This document shows positions 41,544-49,732 of a DNA stretch of 59,913 nucleotides, piece by piece. The notes beneath the pieces were generated by a model. The model had not been told where the DNA came from and ran no database searches. It saw only the letters and a program-made list of their open reading frames with translations. Location: the NCBI RefSeq assembly GCF_003852525.1, contig NZ_QAJL01000003.1:186633-246545 (forward strand), given 5' to 3'. The stretch is from Pedobacter sp. KBW06. GTDB lineage: Bacteria > Bacteroidota > Bacteroidia > Sphingobacteriales > Sphingobacteriaceae. How positions within the stretch are numbered: position 1 is the first letter of the stretch; every line of letters begins with the position of its first letter. The position numbers were made by a program, and so were the translations under genes.

Positions 41544-42509
41544 TTGAAAAGTAAAAAAACGATTATCGGGGACGCAGTCAACACGTTACAGCTGGAAGCA
41601 CAGTCAATTTTGGGCCTGATCGAGCACATAAATGACGATTTTATCCAAATTATCGACCTTATTCTGCAATGTAAAGGCCGTGTTATTGTGACAGGAATCG
41701 GTAAAAGCGCGATTATTGCGCAGAAAATTGTTGCAACTTTCAATTCTACAGGCACTCCATCGATATTTATGCACGCTGCAGATGCGGTGCACGGAGACCT
41801 TGGAATGATCCAGAAAGACGACATTGTGATCTGTATTTCCAAGAGTGGAAACACCCCGGAAATTAAAGTACTGGCGCCCTTGTTAAAGCAATCCGGAAAC
41901 CTGATGATCGGAATGGTGGGACAACTGAATTCAGAGCTTGCCATACAGGCTGATCTGATCCTGAATACCACGGTGGAAAAAGAAGCTTGTCCGCATAACC
42001 TGGCCCCTACCACAAGTACGACAGCACAACTTGCCATGGGCGATGCCCTTGCGATTTGTTTGCTGAATGCCAGGAACTTTAATGAAGAAGACTTTGGCAG
42101 ATACCATCCCGGAGGTGCATTAGGTAAACGGCTGTACCTCAAGGCCGGAGACATCGCTGTTAAAAATCAAAAACCAAGCATCCCTCCTGCAGCTTCTGTA
42201 AAGGATGTCATAATTGAAATTAGTCAAAACCGTTTAGGCGCAGTCGTTGTTATTGAGGCGGATACGATTTTAGGCATCATTACTGACGGAGATATCAGGA
42301 GAATGTTAGAAAAACATACTAATTTAGCCGACATTAAAGCGAGTGATTTGATGAATCACCATCCTAAAACCATTGAAAAAGAGCTCCTGGCCATTAATGC
42401 ACTGGAAATGATTAAAGAAAACAACATTACACAGTTATTGGTGACTGATGCCGGTGCTTATTTTGGGATGATACATTTACACGACCTTCTTCAGGAAGGC
42501 ATAATTTAA
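41544..42509 (+). CDS. kdsD: Arabinose-5-phosphate isomerase (KdsD/KpsF family)
   Basis: The 321-residue protein has an SIS domain (about 35-170; VIVTGIGKSAIIAQKIV, HGDLGMI and ISKSGNTPE) and two CBS domains (about 205-321). It isomerises ribulose 5-phosphate to arabinose 5-phosphate, the first committed step of KDO synthesis. The start is a TTG with lysine codons following; no in-frame ATG exists before the conserved IGDAVNTLQLEAQSI helix. manC begins 14 bp downstream, so the two form an operon for surface carbohydrate precursors. Confidence 0.93.
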   Translation: MKSKKTIIGDAVNTLQLEAQSILGLIEHINDDFIQIIDLILQCKGRVIVTGIGKSAIIAQKIVATFNSTGTPSIFMHAADAVHGDLGMIQKDDIVICISKSGNTPEIKVLAPLLKQSGNLMIGMVGQLNSELAIQADLILNTTVEKEACPHNLAPTTSTTAQLAMGDALAICLLNARNFNEEDFGRYHPGGALGKRLYLKAGDIAVKNQKPSIPPAASVKDVIIEISQNRLGAVVVIEADTILGIITDGDIRRMLEKHTNLADIKASDLMNHHPKTIEKELLAINALEMIKENNITQLLVTDAGAYFGMIHLHDLLQEGII

Positions 42510-42523
42510 GAATTTAGTTTAGC

Positions 42524-43615
42524 ATGAATAAAAATAATTACGCACTAATCATGGCCGGTGGCGTTGGCAGCCGATTCTGGCCGGTGAGCAGAACAGAATA
42601 TCCCAAACAGTTCATTGATTTTTTTGGCATTGGTAAAACACTCATTCAAAGCACTTATGAACGTTTCCTCAGGATTTGTCCGCCGGAAAACATTTTTGTC
42701 GTGACCAATGAGATTTATACCGATATCGTTAAAGAGCAGCTGCCCGATTTAGCAGAAAACCAGATTCTTGCTGAACCTATCATGCGCAATACGGCACCAT
42801 GTATCTCCTATGGTTCCATGAAAATTCTTAACCTGAATCCGGATGCGACCATCGTCGTAGCACCTTCAGACCACACCATTACCAATCAGGATGCTTTCAT
42901 TGCAGCGATTGAACAATCTTTAAAAGCCGCATCCGAAAACGACTGCCTGATTACACTGGGCATCAAGCCCAGCAGACCGGACACAGGATACGGCTATATC
43001 CAGTATGTAGAAAACACGCTAAAGACAGACGATCAGATCCATAAGGTTAAAATTTTCACGGAAAAACCAAACCTTGAACTTGCAAAATCATTTGTTCAGA
43101 GCGGAGATTTCCTATGGAACGCGGGGATCTTTATCTGGTCGGCCAAGTCCATCACTAAAGCTTTCGCCAAGCACCTTCCGGAGATGCATGAGATCTTTCT
43201 TCAGGGAAACCCGATATACAACACCAGTAATGAAACGGAGTTCATTGGCGTGGCTTATCAGCAGTGCACCAATATCTCTATAGATTTTGGAATCATGGAA
43301 AAAGCCGATAATGTGTATGTTCTGCCTGCCGATTTTGGCTGGTCAGACCTGGGCACATGGGCTTCCATTTACGACATCGCCGAGCACGACTATGTGGGCA
43401 ATGCGGTAATTCCTGCAGAGAAAGTAATGATGTTCGACTCTTCAAACTGCATGGTAAATGTCCCTAAAGACAAACTCGTGATCCTTCAGGGATTGCATGA
43501 CTATATCGTGGTAGAGTCCAATAACACCCTGATGATCTGCCCAAGAACGGAAGAACAAAACATTAAACAGATTGTGGCCGATGTAAAATCTAAATTCGGC
43601 ACAAAGTATATATAA
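42524..43615 (+). CDS. manC: Mannose-1-phosphate guanylyltransferase
   Basis: The 363-residue nucleotidyltransferase makes GDP-mannose from GTP and mannose 1-phosphate. The pyrophosphorylase signature is MAGGVGSRFWPVSRTEYPKQ (13-residue GGxGxR...P-K loop), with VAPSDHTI, FTEKPN and WNAGIFIWSA further on. The C-terminal half forms the short beta-helix seen in single-domain enzymes; the isomerase domain of bifunctional ManC is absent. GDP-mannose feeds capsule, O-antigen or glycan synthesis. Confidence 0.95.
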   Translation: MNKNNYALIMAGGVGSRFWPVSRTEYPKQFIDFFGIGKTLIQSTYERFLRICPPENIFVVTNEIYTDIVKEQLPDLAENQILAEPIMRNTAPCISYGSMKILNLNPDATIVVAPSDHTITNQDAFIAAIEQSLKAASENDCLITLGIKPSRPDTGYGYIQYVENTLKTDDQIHKVKIFTEKPNLELAKSFVQSGDFLWNAGIFIWSAKSITKAFAKHLPEMHEIFLQGNPIYNTSNETEFIGVAYQQCTNISIDFGIMEKADNVYVLPADFGWSDLGTWASIYDIAEHDYVGNAVIPAEKVMMFDSSNCMVNVPKDKLVILQGLHDYIVVESNNTLMICPRTEEQNIKQIVADVKSKFGTKYI

Positions 43616-43636
43616 CCAGTCGTTTACCTTTTTTTT

Positions 43637-43683
43637 ATACATCCGGATTCTGGCAAATGCTAAAATCCGGATGTATTGTTTTA
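43637..43683 (+). terminator. Terminator after manC
   Basis: A perfect 13-bp stem (43637-43649 with 43664-43676) is followed by TGTTTTAAC. It separates manC from the Hsp70-like gene and argues against the longer Hsp70 frame that starts inside it at 43657. Confidence 0.75.
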
Positions 43684-43716
43684 ACATTTTTCGTTGCCTC
43701 AAAATTTCTCTTTACA

Positions 43717-44988
43717 ATGACTAAGTATTTATACGGAATTGACTTTGGAACAACCAATTCTGCCCTATCGATCTATGATGATGAAAAAAAAGAAATCATC
43801 GATACGATTACCGTTCCCTCCATTTTATATTTCCAGAATGAGCTTAGTGCCGCAGAGCCTGTAAGCCATTTTGTGGGCGAAGATGCCATTACTGCCTACC
43901 TGAAAGATGGAATGAAAGGCCGGTTTATGAAATCCATCAAAAGGATTTTGCCGAGAAGCAGTTTTATTGAAACCCGTGTCTACAATAAAAAATACAATGC
44001 TTCAGACCTGGTGACTTTAATTTTAAGGGACTTAAAACTGAAAGCAGACAAGATCATCGGATATGATTGTCAGAAAGCGATCATTGGCAGACCTGTTTTC
44101 TTCGACGACGACAGTACGAGCAAAGATGCACTTGCACAGAAACGCTTAAATAAAGCAGCAGAAAGCGCAGGTTTTACCGAGATCAGGTTCCAGTTTGAAC
44201 CCATCGGAGCAGCCTTTGCCTATGAGAAAACCATTACTAAAAAAGAAAAAGTACTCGTTGCAGATTTAGGTGGAGGTACAACAGATTTTACCTACCTCAT
44301 CCTTGATCCTGAAAAAGTGGGCAGCAAGGACCGTAGAAACGACATCCTGGCAACGGGCGGTATTTATATCGGTGGCGATAGCTTTGACTCTTCGTTTATG
44401 TGGGACCGCGGAACCCCTCATTTCGGAAAAGATACCCTCTACGAAGCCGCACCCGGCAAAATGTTAACCGTTCCAAACTCCTATTTCAGTAACATCTGTT
44501 CCTGGGAACAAATGAACTTCTTTAACGGATTAAGGGTAAGGAATGACCTTCAGAATTATTACCATTATTCAAAACAGAACCCGAAACTAAAAAACCTGAT
44601 TACGCTGACAGATCACAATCTCGGCTATTCTCTTTTTCAATCTATTGAAAAAACAAAAGTACAGTTGTCAAAAACTGATGATTCTCCTTTTGTGTATAAA
44701 AAGATGGAAATAGAGATCGATGAGCAGGTATCCATTGATCAATACAATACCATCATTCAGAAAGACCTGAGAAAAATCAGCATCTACCTGGATGAATTTA
44801 TCCTTAAACACCAGATCAAATCAGAAGAAATCGACAGTTTGTTCCTCACTGGCGGAACTTCGCTCGTGGCAGCGGTTAAAACCCTGTTTAACACCAAATT
44901 TCCGGGCGTTCCCGTAAATTCAGGAGATAACTTTATCAGCGTAGCCAAAGGACTGGCCTATAGCGGATACTTATTCGAAGAAGCCTAA
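43717..44988 (+). CDS. Hsp70-family protein lacking the substrate-binding domain (YegD-like)
   Basis: This 423-residue protein is a nucleotide-binding domain of the actin/Hsp70 fold. Phosphate 1 is GIDFGTTNSALSIYD, phosphate 2 is VLVADLGGGTTDFTYLI, and the adenosine motif is LFLTGGTSLVAAV. The peptide-binding lid domain of DnaK is absent, as in YegD-type proteins, whose client or activity is unknown. The ATG at 43717 directly precedes the conserved strand. The gene stands alone after a terminator. Confidence 0.88.
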   Translation: MTKYLYGIDFGTTNSALSIYDDEKKEIIDTITVPSILYFQNELSAAEPVSHFVGEDAITAYLKDGMKGRFMKSIKRILPRSSFIETRVYNKKYNASDLVTLILRDLKLKADKIIGYDCQKAIIGRPVFFDDDSTSKDALAQKRLNKAAESAGFTEIRFQFEPIGAAFAYEKTITKKEKVLVADLGGGTTDFTYLILDPEKVGSKDRRNDILATGGIYIGGDSFDSSFMWDRGTPHFGKDTLYEAAPGKMLTVPNSYFSNICSWEQMNFFNGLRVRNDLQNYYHYSKQNPKLKNLITLTDHNLGYSLFQSIEKTKVQLSKTDDSPFVYKKMEIEIDEQVSIDQYNTIIQKDLRKISIYLDEFILKHQIKSEEIDSLFLTGGTSLVAAVKTLFNTKFPGVPVNSGDNFISVAKGLAYSGYLFEEA

Positions 44989-45045
44989 ATAGCCTGTGGG
45001 GTTGCCTGAAAGGGCGGCCCCAATATTTTATACCCTTCCATTTCA

Positions 45046-45065
45046 AAGGTGATGAACATCACCTT
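45046..45065. promoter_or_regulatory. Crp/Fnr-like dyad upstream of the first YceI operon
   Basis: AAGGTGATGAACATCACCTT is an inverted repeat with 9-bp arms and a 2-nt centre; its core TGAT-N4-ATCA matches the Fnr/Crp half-site layout. Its centre is 76 bp before the ATG at 45132. A similar dyad precedes the next transcription unit. Confidence 0.55.
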
Positions 45066-45131
45066 AAAGACTGATCCCGGTCAATCAAACAAAGAAATAA
45101 TAATCCAAAATTTACTTATTATTTCTTAGCC

Positions 45132-45527
45132 ATGACAACATCAATAGAAGAAAATGAACTGAACACCGAATTGCAGGAACTTTACCTGATCGGGAAACAA
45201 TGGTTGACAGACCTGGATTTTTTTGAACCTGAGATGGGATTCTTAATCAAGCTGCACAAAACGGCAATCCAATCGCCGGAGAAGGATGTTTTTACAGAAC
45301 GACTGGATCAGTTAAGAGACAGCTACGAACACCTGAAAAATGATGTCCGTAAGTTCATCAATGTCCTGGGCGTACTCGTGGTCGCCTCAGAAAAAAAGAT
45401 AGCCTTCAGTTTTCTGGCCGATCACATCAGCCTAAAGCTAAAAATTGAAAAACTACTGAAAGCCTTCCAGACAGAAAGAAAAGGAATTTTCGACCTTTCA
45501 ATTGTGAACAGTTCTTTTTCCAAATGA
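45132..45527 (+). CDS. Unknown small helical protein, first gene of the YceI operon
   Basis: The 131-residue product is cytosolic and strongly helical, with heptad-like leucines and charged residues, and no signal peptide or known motif. It overlaps the following YceI-like gene by 4 bp (ATGA), which ties the two translationally. A Crp/Fnr-like dyad lies 67 bp upstream. I do not recognise a family. Confidence 0.7.
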   Translation: MTTSIEENELNTELQELYLIGKQWLTDLDFFEPEMGFLIKLHKTAIQSPEKDVFTERLDQLRDSYEHLKNDVRKFINVLGVLVVASEKKIAFSFLADHISLKLKIEKLLKAFQTERKGIFDLSIVNSSFSK

Positions 45528-46144
45528 ATTCTTCCAGCGGCCCTCTGATCAGGCCATCCTTGTTGCTGCTTTTAATCCTGCTGCCCTCATTCGCATTTAA
45601 ACCCAGCCATGCAGATCCGGTGAAGTGGATTTTAACCAAAGAATGTACGCTGAAAGTTAACGGCAGCACCAACATCAACAAATTCAGTTGTATTGTGCCG
45701 GAATATGTACAACCTGACACCTTAATCTGCTATAAAGAGAACAAAAACGGCCCCCTGAAAATCAGTGGCTCCATGGCCCTTGATGTCCAAAAATTCGACT
45801 GTAAACATGCGGTCATGACCAACGACCTGAGAAAAACGCTGAAAGCGAAAGTCTACCCTAAGATCATTATTAAATTCCTGAACCTGAGTAAATATCCAGA
45901 CCTCTACAATCGGGAAGAGGCGATAAAAGGAGCCGTAACCATTGAACTCGCCGGGATAGTCAAACATTTTGAAGTAGACTATAAATACACCATGACCGGC
46001 AATGGAAATCTAAAACTAATCGGAACAAAACAGGTAAATTTCTCAGACTTCAACATCAGTCCGCCAAGAAAATTAGGGGGGATGATCAAAACCAACAATG
46101 AGCTGAATGTAGAATTTGTCCTCAACATAAAAACTTTAAACTGA
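45524..46144 (+). CDS. YceI-like secreted protein
   Basis: The 206-residue protein has a signal peptide (about 1-30, with FAFKPSHA before the mature part). A YceI-type lipocalin-like barrel follows: CTLKVNGSTNINKFSC, a central SGSMALDVQKFDCKHAVMTNDLRKTLKAKVYPK region, and VNFSDFNISPPRKLGGMIK near the end. YceI proteins bind isoprenoid or other hydrophobic molecules in the periplasm. It is a diverged relative of the YceI protein at 46679. The pair differ enough to be separate paralogues. Confidence 0.82.
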   Translation: MNSSSGPLIRPSLLLLLILLPSFAFKPSHADPVKWILTKECTLKVNGSTNINKFSCIVPEYVQPDTLICYKENKNGPLKISGSMALDVQKFDCKHAVMTNDLRKTLKAKVYPKIIIKFLNLSKYPDLYNREEAIKGAVTIELAGIVKHFEVDYKYTMTGNGNLKLIGTKQVNFSDFNISPPRKLGGMIKTNNELNVEFVLNIKTLN

Positions 46145-46149
46145 ATAAA

Positions 46150-46557
46150 ATGAAGAGAATTATCCTTTCCGGACTAATTGCCGGAGCCATATTGTTTACC
46201 CTATGCTATGGCGGACTCTATATTGGAATCAGGCTTTTTCCTGTTTTATTTATGGATTACAACAACCCGCTTTTCAATTCGGACGGGAACCGGGATGTTT
46301 TCTTCTACATGCATGCCTTTATCATCAGCTTTGCCTTATCCTGGTTCTGGGACCGCTTTAAAGGGCTTTTCCAGGGACACTTTGTACTCAGGGGTCTGGA
46401 ATTCGGTTTTGTATACGCCATGGTTTCCTTACTGCCCGTCATGTGGATCACCTTCAGTTCACTGGACATCACCTTCTTTATGGTGCTCAGCTGGTTCCTC
46501 TATGGATTTTTTCAGGCCGTCATTGCAGGAACACTGTTTGCGAAGCTCAATCCCTGA
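46150..46557 (+). CDS. Unknown four-helix membrane protein in the YceI operon
   Basis: The 135-residue protein has about four membrane segments (near residues 5-28, 50-68, 80-102, 108-132) and is rich in phenylalanine and tryptophan. No known motif is present. It follows the YceI-like gene by 5 bp and ends the first unit of the cluster. Confidence 0.72.
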   Translation: MKRIILSGLIAGAILFTLCYGGLYIGIRLFPVLFMDYNNPLFNSDGNRDVFFYMHAFIISFALSWFWDRFKGLFQGHFVLRGLEFGFVYAMVSLLPVMWITFSSLDITFFMVLSWFLYGFFQAVIAGTLFAKLNP

Positions 46558-46585
46558 GCTTTTCCTTTTTTTAATCCGCACAATT

Positions 46586-46606
46586 AAGATGATGAATGTC
46601 ATGCTT
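46586..46606. promoter_or_regulatory. Crp/Fnr-like dyad upstream of the second YceI unit
   Basis: A 21-bp stretch AAGATGATGAATG-TCATGCTT shares the AAGRTGATGAA...TCA..CTT pattern with the dyad at 45046. Its core TGAT-N4-GTCA has one mismatch. It is about 60-64 bp before the likely transcription start, where a class I activator would bind. GATGATG at 46588 and CATCATC at 46619 form a wider repeat around it. Confidence 0.45.
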
Positions 46607-46646
46607 TCCGGTGCTTAACATCATCAGAAGACAAGATACAGGTCGG

Positions 46647-46654
46647 TAATTTTG
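46647..46654 (+). promoter_or_regulatory. Bacteroidota-type promoter box (TAATTTTG) before the second YceI gene
   Basis: Exact TAnnTTTG match, 24 bp before the ATG at 46679. Confidence 0.6.
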
Positions 46655-46678
46655 GTTAAACAAATTAATCAATACATT

Positions 46679-47305
46679 ATGAAAACGATCCTGTATCCCG
46701 CCCATCTATCCCGCCCGTTTAAATACCTGCTTTTACTGATTTTCAGCAGCGTTCTCTTCGCCGGCAACCTGCAGGCACAGGTTAACTACAAACTCAATGG
46801 TTCAAAGGACAACCTGGTAAAGGTTTCCGGAAAGTCAAATGTTCACGACTGGACAATGACCGCAGAAAACCCGGTATGCGAGGCCAGCTTTGCTGCATTC
46901 ACAGCTGAGGAAAACGTCCCAAAAAGCCTGACTTCATTAAACTTCAGCGTAAATGCCAAAAACCTGAAGAGCGAAAGCACCTCCATGAATAACCGGACTT
47001 ATAAAGCCATTAAGGCTGATGCCTTTCCTCAGATCAGCTTTAAGCTCCGCGAAGCAACAGTTACCCCCCAGCAGAAAAATAAGTTCTCTGTGAACGCCAC
47101 AGGCAGCCTGACCATTGCCGGGGTTTCCAAAGTCATCAGCCTGCAGGTAAACGGAGAAGTCAAATCCGACAATACCATCGTGTGCAGTGGTCAGGAAAAC
47201 ATCAAACTAACCGATTATGGCATCCAGCCGCCCAGTTTTATGCTTGGTGCCATGAAAGTGGGCAACGAACTCGCCATCTCATTTACACTTCATTTTAAAA
47301 AATAG
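46679..47305 (+). CDS. YceI-family periplasmic protein
   Basis: The 208-residue protein starts at ATG 46679 with a signal peptide (LLLLIFSSVLFAGNLQAQ, cleavage near residue 35). The YceI barrel follows: VNYKLNGSKDNLVKVSGKSN with HDWTM, MNNRTYKAIKADAFPQISF, GSLTIAGVSKVISLQVNGEV and LTDYGIQPPSFMLGAMKVGN. It is the better match of the two paralogues. Proteins of this kind bind polyprenyl or quinone-like lipids. The predicted outer-membrane barrel gene lies 31 bp downstream. Confidence 0.9.
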   Translation: MKTILYPAHLSRPFKYLLLLIFSSVLFAGNLQAQVNYKLNGSKDNLVKVSGKSNVHDWTMTAENPVCEASFAAFTAEENVPKSLTSLNFSVNAKNLKSESTSMNNRTYKAIKADAFPQISFKLREATVTPQQKNKFSVNATGSLTIAGVSKVISLQVNGEVKSDNTIVCSGQENIKLTDYGIQPPSFMLGAMKVGNELAISFTLHFKK

Positions 47306-47336
47306 TCTATTAAAATTTCACACTTATACTACGATC

Positions 47337-48713
47337 ATGAAAACTAAAAATTCCCCACTGTTCATACCGATAATTGCGTTAATGTGGGTTTGTTTTATAC
47401 CGACACTCAGCAAAGCCCAGTTTCAGAAAATAGACAACCTCAGACCATATGACAAAACCGGTATCAATGTATTTGAAGATCCCAAAGATACCACGACCCT
47501 TTTTGACGGCCTTAAACTCAAGTTTGGCGCAGGTTTTACGCAACAGTTCCAAAGCCTCAAACATAAAAATCCTGGCGCTTTAAATAATAACATTGGAGCG
47601 GTCGGCACTCCGGGAAACAGGTTAAGAAGCATTACCCCCGGCTTTATGACTGCACAGGCCAATCTGTTTATGGATGTTCAGCTGGCGGATGGAATCAGGT
47701 TGAACATCACCACTTATCTTTCCTCAAGACACCACAATGAGGTTTGGGTGAAAGGTGGTTACATTCAGTTCGACAAACTTCCCTTCAAAGGACAGCTTTG
47801 GGAGGAGCTCATGAAAATCGCAACGATTAAGGTTGGTCATTATGAACTTGATTATGGCGATGTGCATTTCCGCAGAAGTGATGGCGGCCATACGATCTAT
47901 AACCCATTTATGGAAAACAACATTATGGATGGCTTCGCAACGGAGATCGGAGGCCAGGTAATGCTGAGAAAGAACGGGTTTTTCGGATTAGCCGGAATGA
48001 GCAGCGGAATGATCAAAGGAAATATAGACTCTCTTACTGCTGCTGCCAATCCGGATAAAGATTATACCAAATCTCCTTCCATACTGCTAAAAGGTGGTTT
48101 TGATAAACAGCTGAACCCGGATCTTAGGGTCAGAGTAAGCGGATCCTATTATGGCAATCAGGGAGGCGGAGCCAATACCCTCTTTGGAGGCGACCGTACC
48201 GGTTCCAACTATCAATATGTGATGGAGCCAAATACCATAGCAGAATCTACTGCGATGGCCTTTTCAGGGCGTTTCAATCCAGGTTTCACAAAAAAGGTCA
48301 ATACCTTCATGTTCAATGCATTCCTGAAAGTGAAAGGTGCAGAACTATTTGGAACTTACGAACTGGCCTCAGGAAGAACTGCAAAAGAAACCGGTAGCAG
48401 AGATGCCAAACAATTCTCCATTGATGGTGTGTACCGTTTTGGAAATAAAGAGAACCTGTTTGTTGGCCTGAAATACAATACCGTTTCTGCCAGACTGGCC
48501 AATAACGCCACCGGCACCGGAGCGGGCCCGGTTGTTTACAATGCAGATGTAAAAATCGACCGCATTGCCGCTGCTGCAGGTTGGTTTTTAACTAAAAACA
48601 TCATGATGAAAGGAGAATATGTACAGCAGAAATATAAAGATTTCCCAACTGCTGACCTCCGCTCAGGCGGAAAATTCAATGGCTTCGTACTGGAAGCTGT
48701 AGTCGGATTTTAA
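47337..48713 (+). CDS. Predicted outer-membrane beta-barrel protein (porin-like)
   Basis: The 458-residue protein has a signal peptide (about 1-27, ending SKAQ) and many alternating hydrophobic strands with glycine-rich turns. It ends VLEAVVGF, with a terminal aromatic residue typical of outer-membrane barrels. Residues such as IKVGHYELDYGDVHFRRSDG resemble phosphate- or alginate-porin-like folds in Bacteroidota, but no family is certain. It is co-transcribed with the YceI gene before it and followed by a terminator. Confidence 0.8.
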   Translation: MKTKNSPLFIPIIALMWVCFIPTLSKAQFQKIDNLRPYDKTGINVFEDPKDTTTLFDGLKLKFGAGFTQQFQSLKHKNPGALNNNIGAVGTPGNRLRSITPGFMTAQANLFMDVQLADGIRLNITTYLSSRHHNEVWVKGGYIQFDKLPFKGQLWEELMKIATIKVGHYELDYGDVHFRRSDGGHTIYNPFMENNIMDGFATEIGGQVMLRKNGFFGLAGMSSGMIKGNIDSLTAAANPDKDYTKSPSILLKGGFDKQLNPDLRVRVSGSYYGNQGGGANTLFGGDRTGSNYQYVMEPNTIAESTAMAFSGRFNPGFTKKVNTFMFNAFLKVKGAELFGTYELASGRTAKETGSRDAKQFSIDGVYRFGNKENLFVGLKYNTVSARLANNATGTGAGPVVYNADVKIDRIAAAAGWFLTKNIMMKGEYVQQKYKDFPTADLRSGGKFNGFVLEAVVGF

Positions 48714-48724
48714 AGCAAAATATT

Positions 48725-48752
48725 GGGGCTGTCCAAAAAGACAGCCCTTATT
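48725..48752. terminator. Terminator between the porin-like gene and rlmB
   Basis: GGGCTGTC (48726-48733) pairs with GACAGCCC (48740-48747), with a 6-nt loop and T/A-rich flanks. It sits between convergent genes. Confidence 0.65.
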
Positions 48753-48755
48753 AGA

Positions 48756-49523
48756 TTACAACTGACGTTGTCTGATGGCTTCGTAAAGAATTACTCCGGC
48801 AGAAACCGAAACATTCAATGAGCTGATTTCTCCGATCATTGGAATTTTGGCAAGATGGTTTGCCATTCTCATGATCTCATTAGAGATTCCTTCATCCTCC
48901 GCTCCCATTACAATTGCGGTAGGCACCGTATAGTCAGGTGCATAAATCAAATCATTTGTTTTTTCCGTACAAGCTACAATCTGCAAGCCGCAGTCCTGTA
49001 AAAACAAGGCGGTTTTATGCAGGTTAGGGTGTCTGCAAACCGGAATCGTAAACAATGCACCTGCAGAAGTTTTGATCGCATCTGCATTGATCTGAGCCGA
49101 ATTTTTTGTAGGTACAACTATGGCGTGAACACCTGCACATGCAGCCGTTCTGGCAATCGCCCCCATGTTGCGCACATCAGTGATGCCATCCAGAATCAGG
49201 ATCAAAGGTGTTTCTCCTTTTTCATAAACCGCCGGAATGATGTCTTCAATTTTCTGGAAAGTGATGGAAGAAATTACCGCAATCACGCCCTGGTGATTTT
49301 TCTGTGTCATCCGGTTTAATTTCTCTACCGGCACATTGTGAATCGGTGCATCTACCTCTTTTAAAAGGGCTTTCAACTCCAGCATCAGGTCCCCTGACAA
49401 TCCCCGCTGAACATAAATACTCTCAATATCTTTAGCAGCTTTAATTGCTTCTATTACAGCACGTATACCAAATACGAATTCATTATTTTCTTTAGCTCTC
49501 GGGGCTCTCCTGGAATTTTCCAT
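48756..49523 (-). CDS. rlmB: 23S rRNA (guanosine-2'-O-)-methyltransferase RlmB
   Basis: The 255-residue SPOUT methyltransferase (TrmH family) has an N-terminal L30e-like substrate domain (about 20-90; FVFGIRAVIEAIKA) and a knotted C-terminal domain. The latter carries LDGITDVRNMGAIARTAAC, VMGAEDEGI and PMIGEISSLNVSVSAGVILYE. It methylates G2251 of 23S rRNA or a similar ribose. The frame runs to an upstream start at 49610, but ATG 49523 with MENSRRAPRAKE is the usual family beginning. Confidence 0.92.
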   Translation of the reverse strand: MENSRRAPRAKENNEFVFGIRAVIEAIKAAKDIESIYVQRGLSGDLMLELKALLKEVDAPIHNVPVEKLNRMTQKNHQGVIAVISSITFQKIEDIIPAVYEKGETPLILILDGITDVRNMGAIARTAACAGVHAIVVPTKNSAQINADAIKTSAGALFTIPVCRHPNLHKTALFLQDCGLQIVACTEKTNDLIYAPDYTVPTAIVMGAEDEGISNEIMRMANHLAKIPMIGEISSLNVSVSAGVILYEAIRQRQL

Positions 49524-49719
49524 CTTTCTTAAATTGAAGCGCAAAAATAGCTGAAATATTACGATTAAAGGAAACCTATTTTTTTGTCGGGCTAAGTCCG
49601 TCTTATCCACATAGTTCTGTTGGAAAATAAGTTCGAATTAGCAGGATGATACCGGAATTCCGGTATTTGATGTTTTCAAATGTTCATAAAAGAATTAAGC
49701 AAAGGACCTAATTTTTGCC

Positions 49720-49727
49720 TATTTTTG
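49720..49727 (+). promoter_or_regulatory. Bacteroidota-type promoter box (TATTTTTG) before dnaB
   Basis: Exact TAnnTTTG match ending 5 bases before the dnaB ATG at 49733. The frame starting at 49715 would contain it, which supports the later start. The transcript would be leaderless or nearly so. Confidence 0.65.
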
Positions 49728-49732
49728 TGCCT

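Noticed and set aside
41534..42154. 206-codon frame antisense to kdsD
   Set aside because: It lies fully opposite a strongly supported SIS-CBS gene and its translation has no family-like pattern, only the low-complexity look of a reverse frame.
43657..43716. 20-codon extension of the Hsp70-like protein
   Set aside because: It begins inside the manC terminator stem, and the ATG at 43717 directly precedes the conserved first strand.
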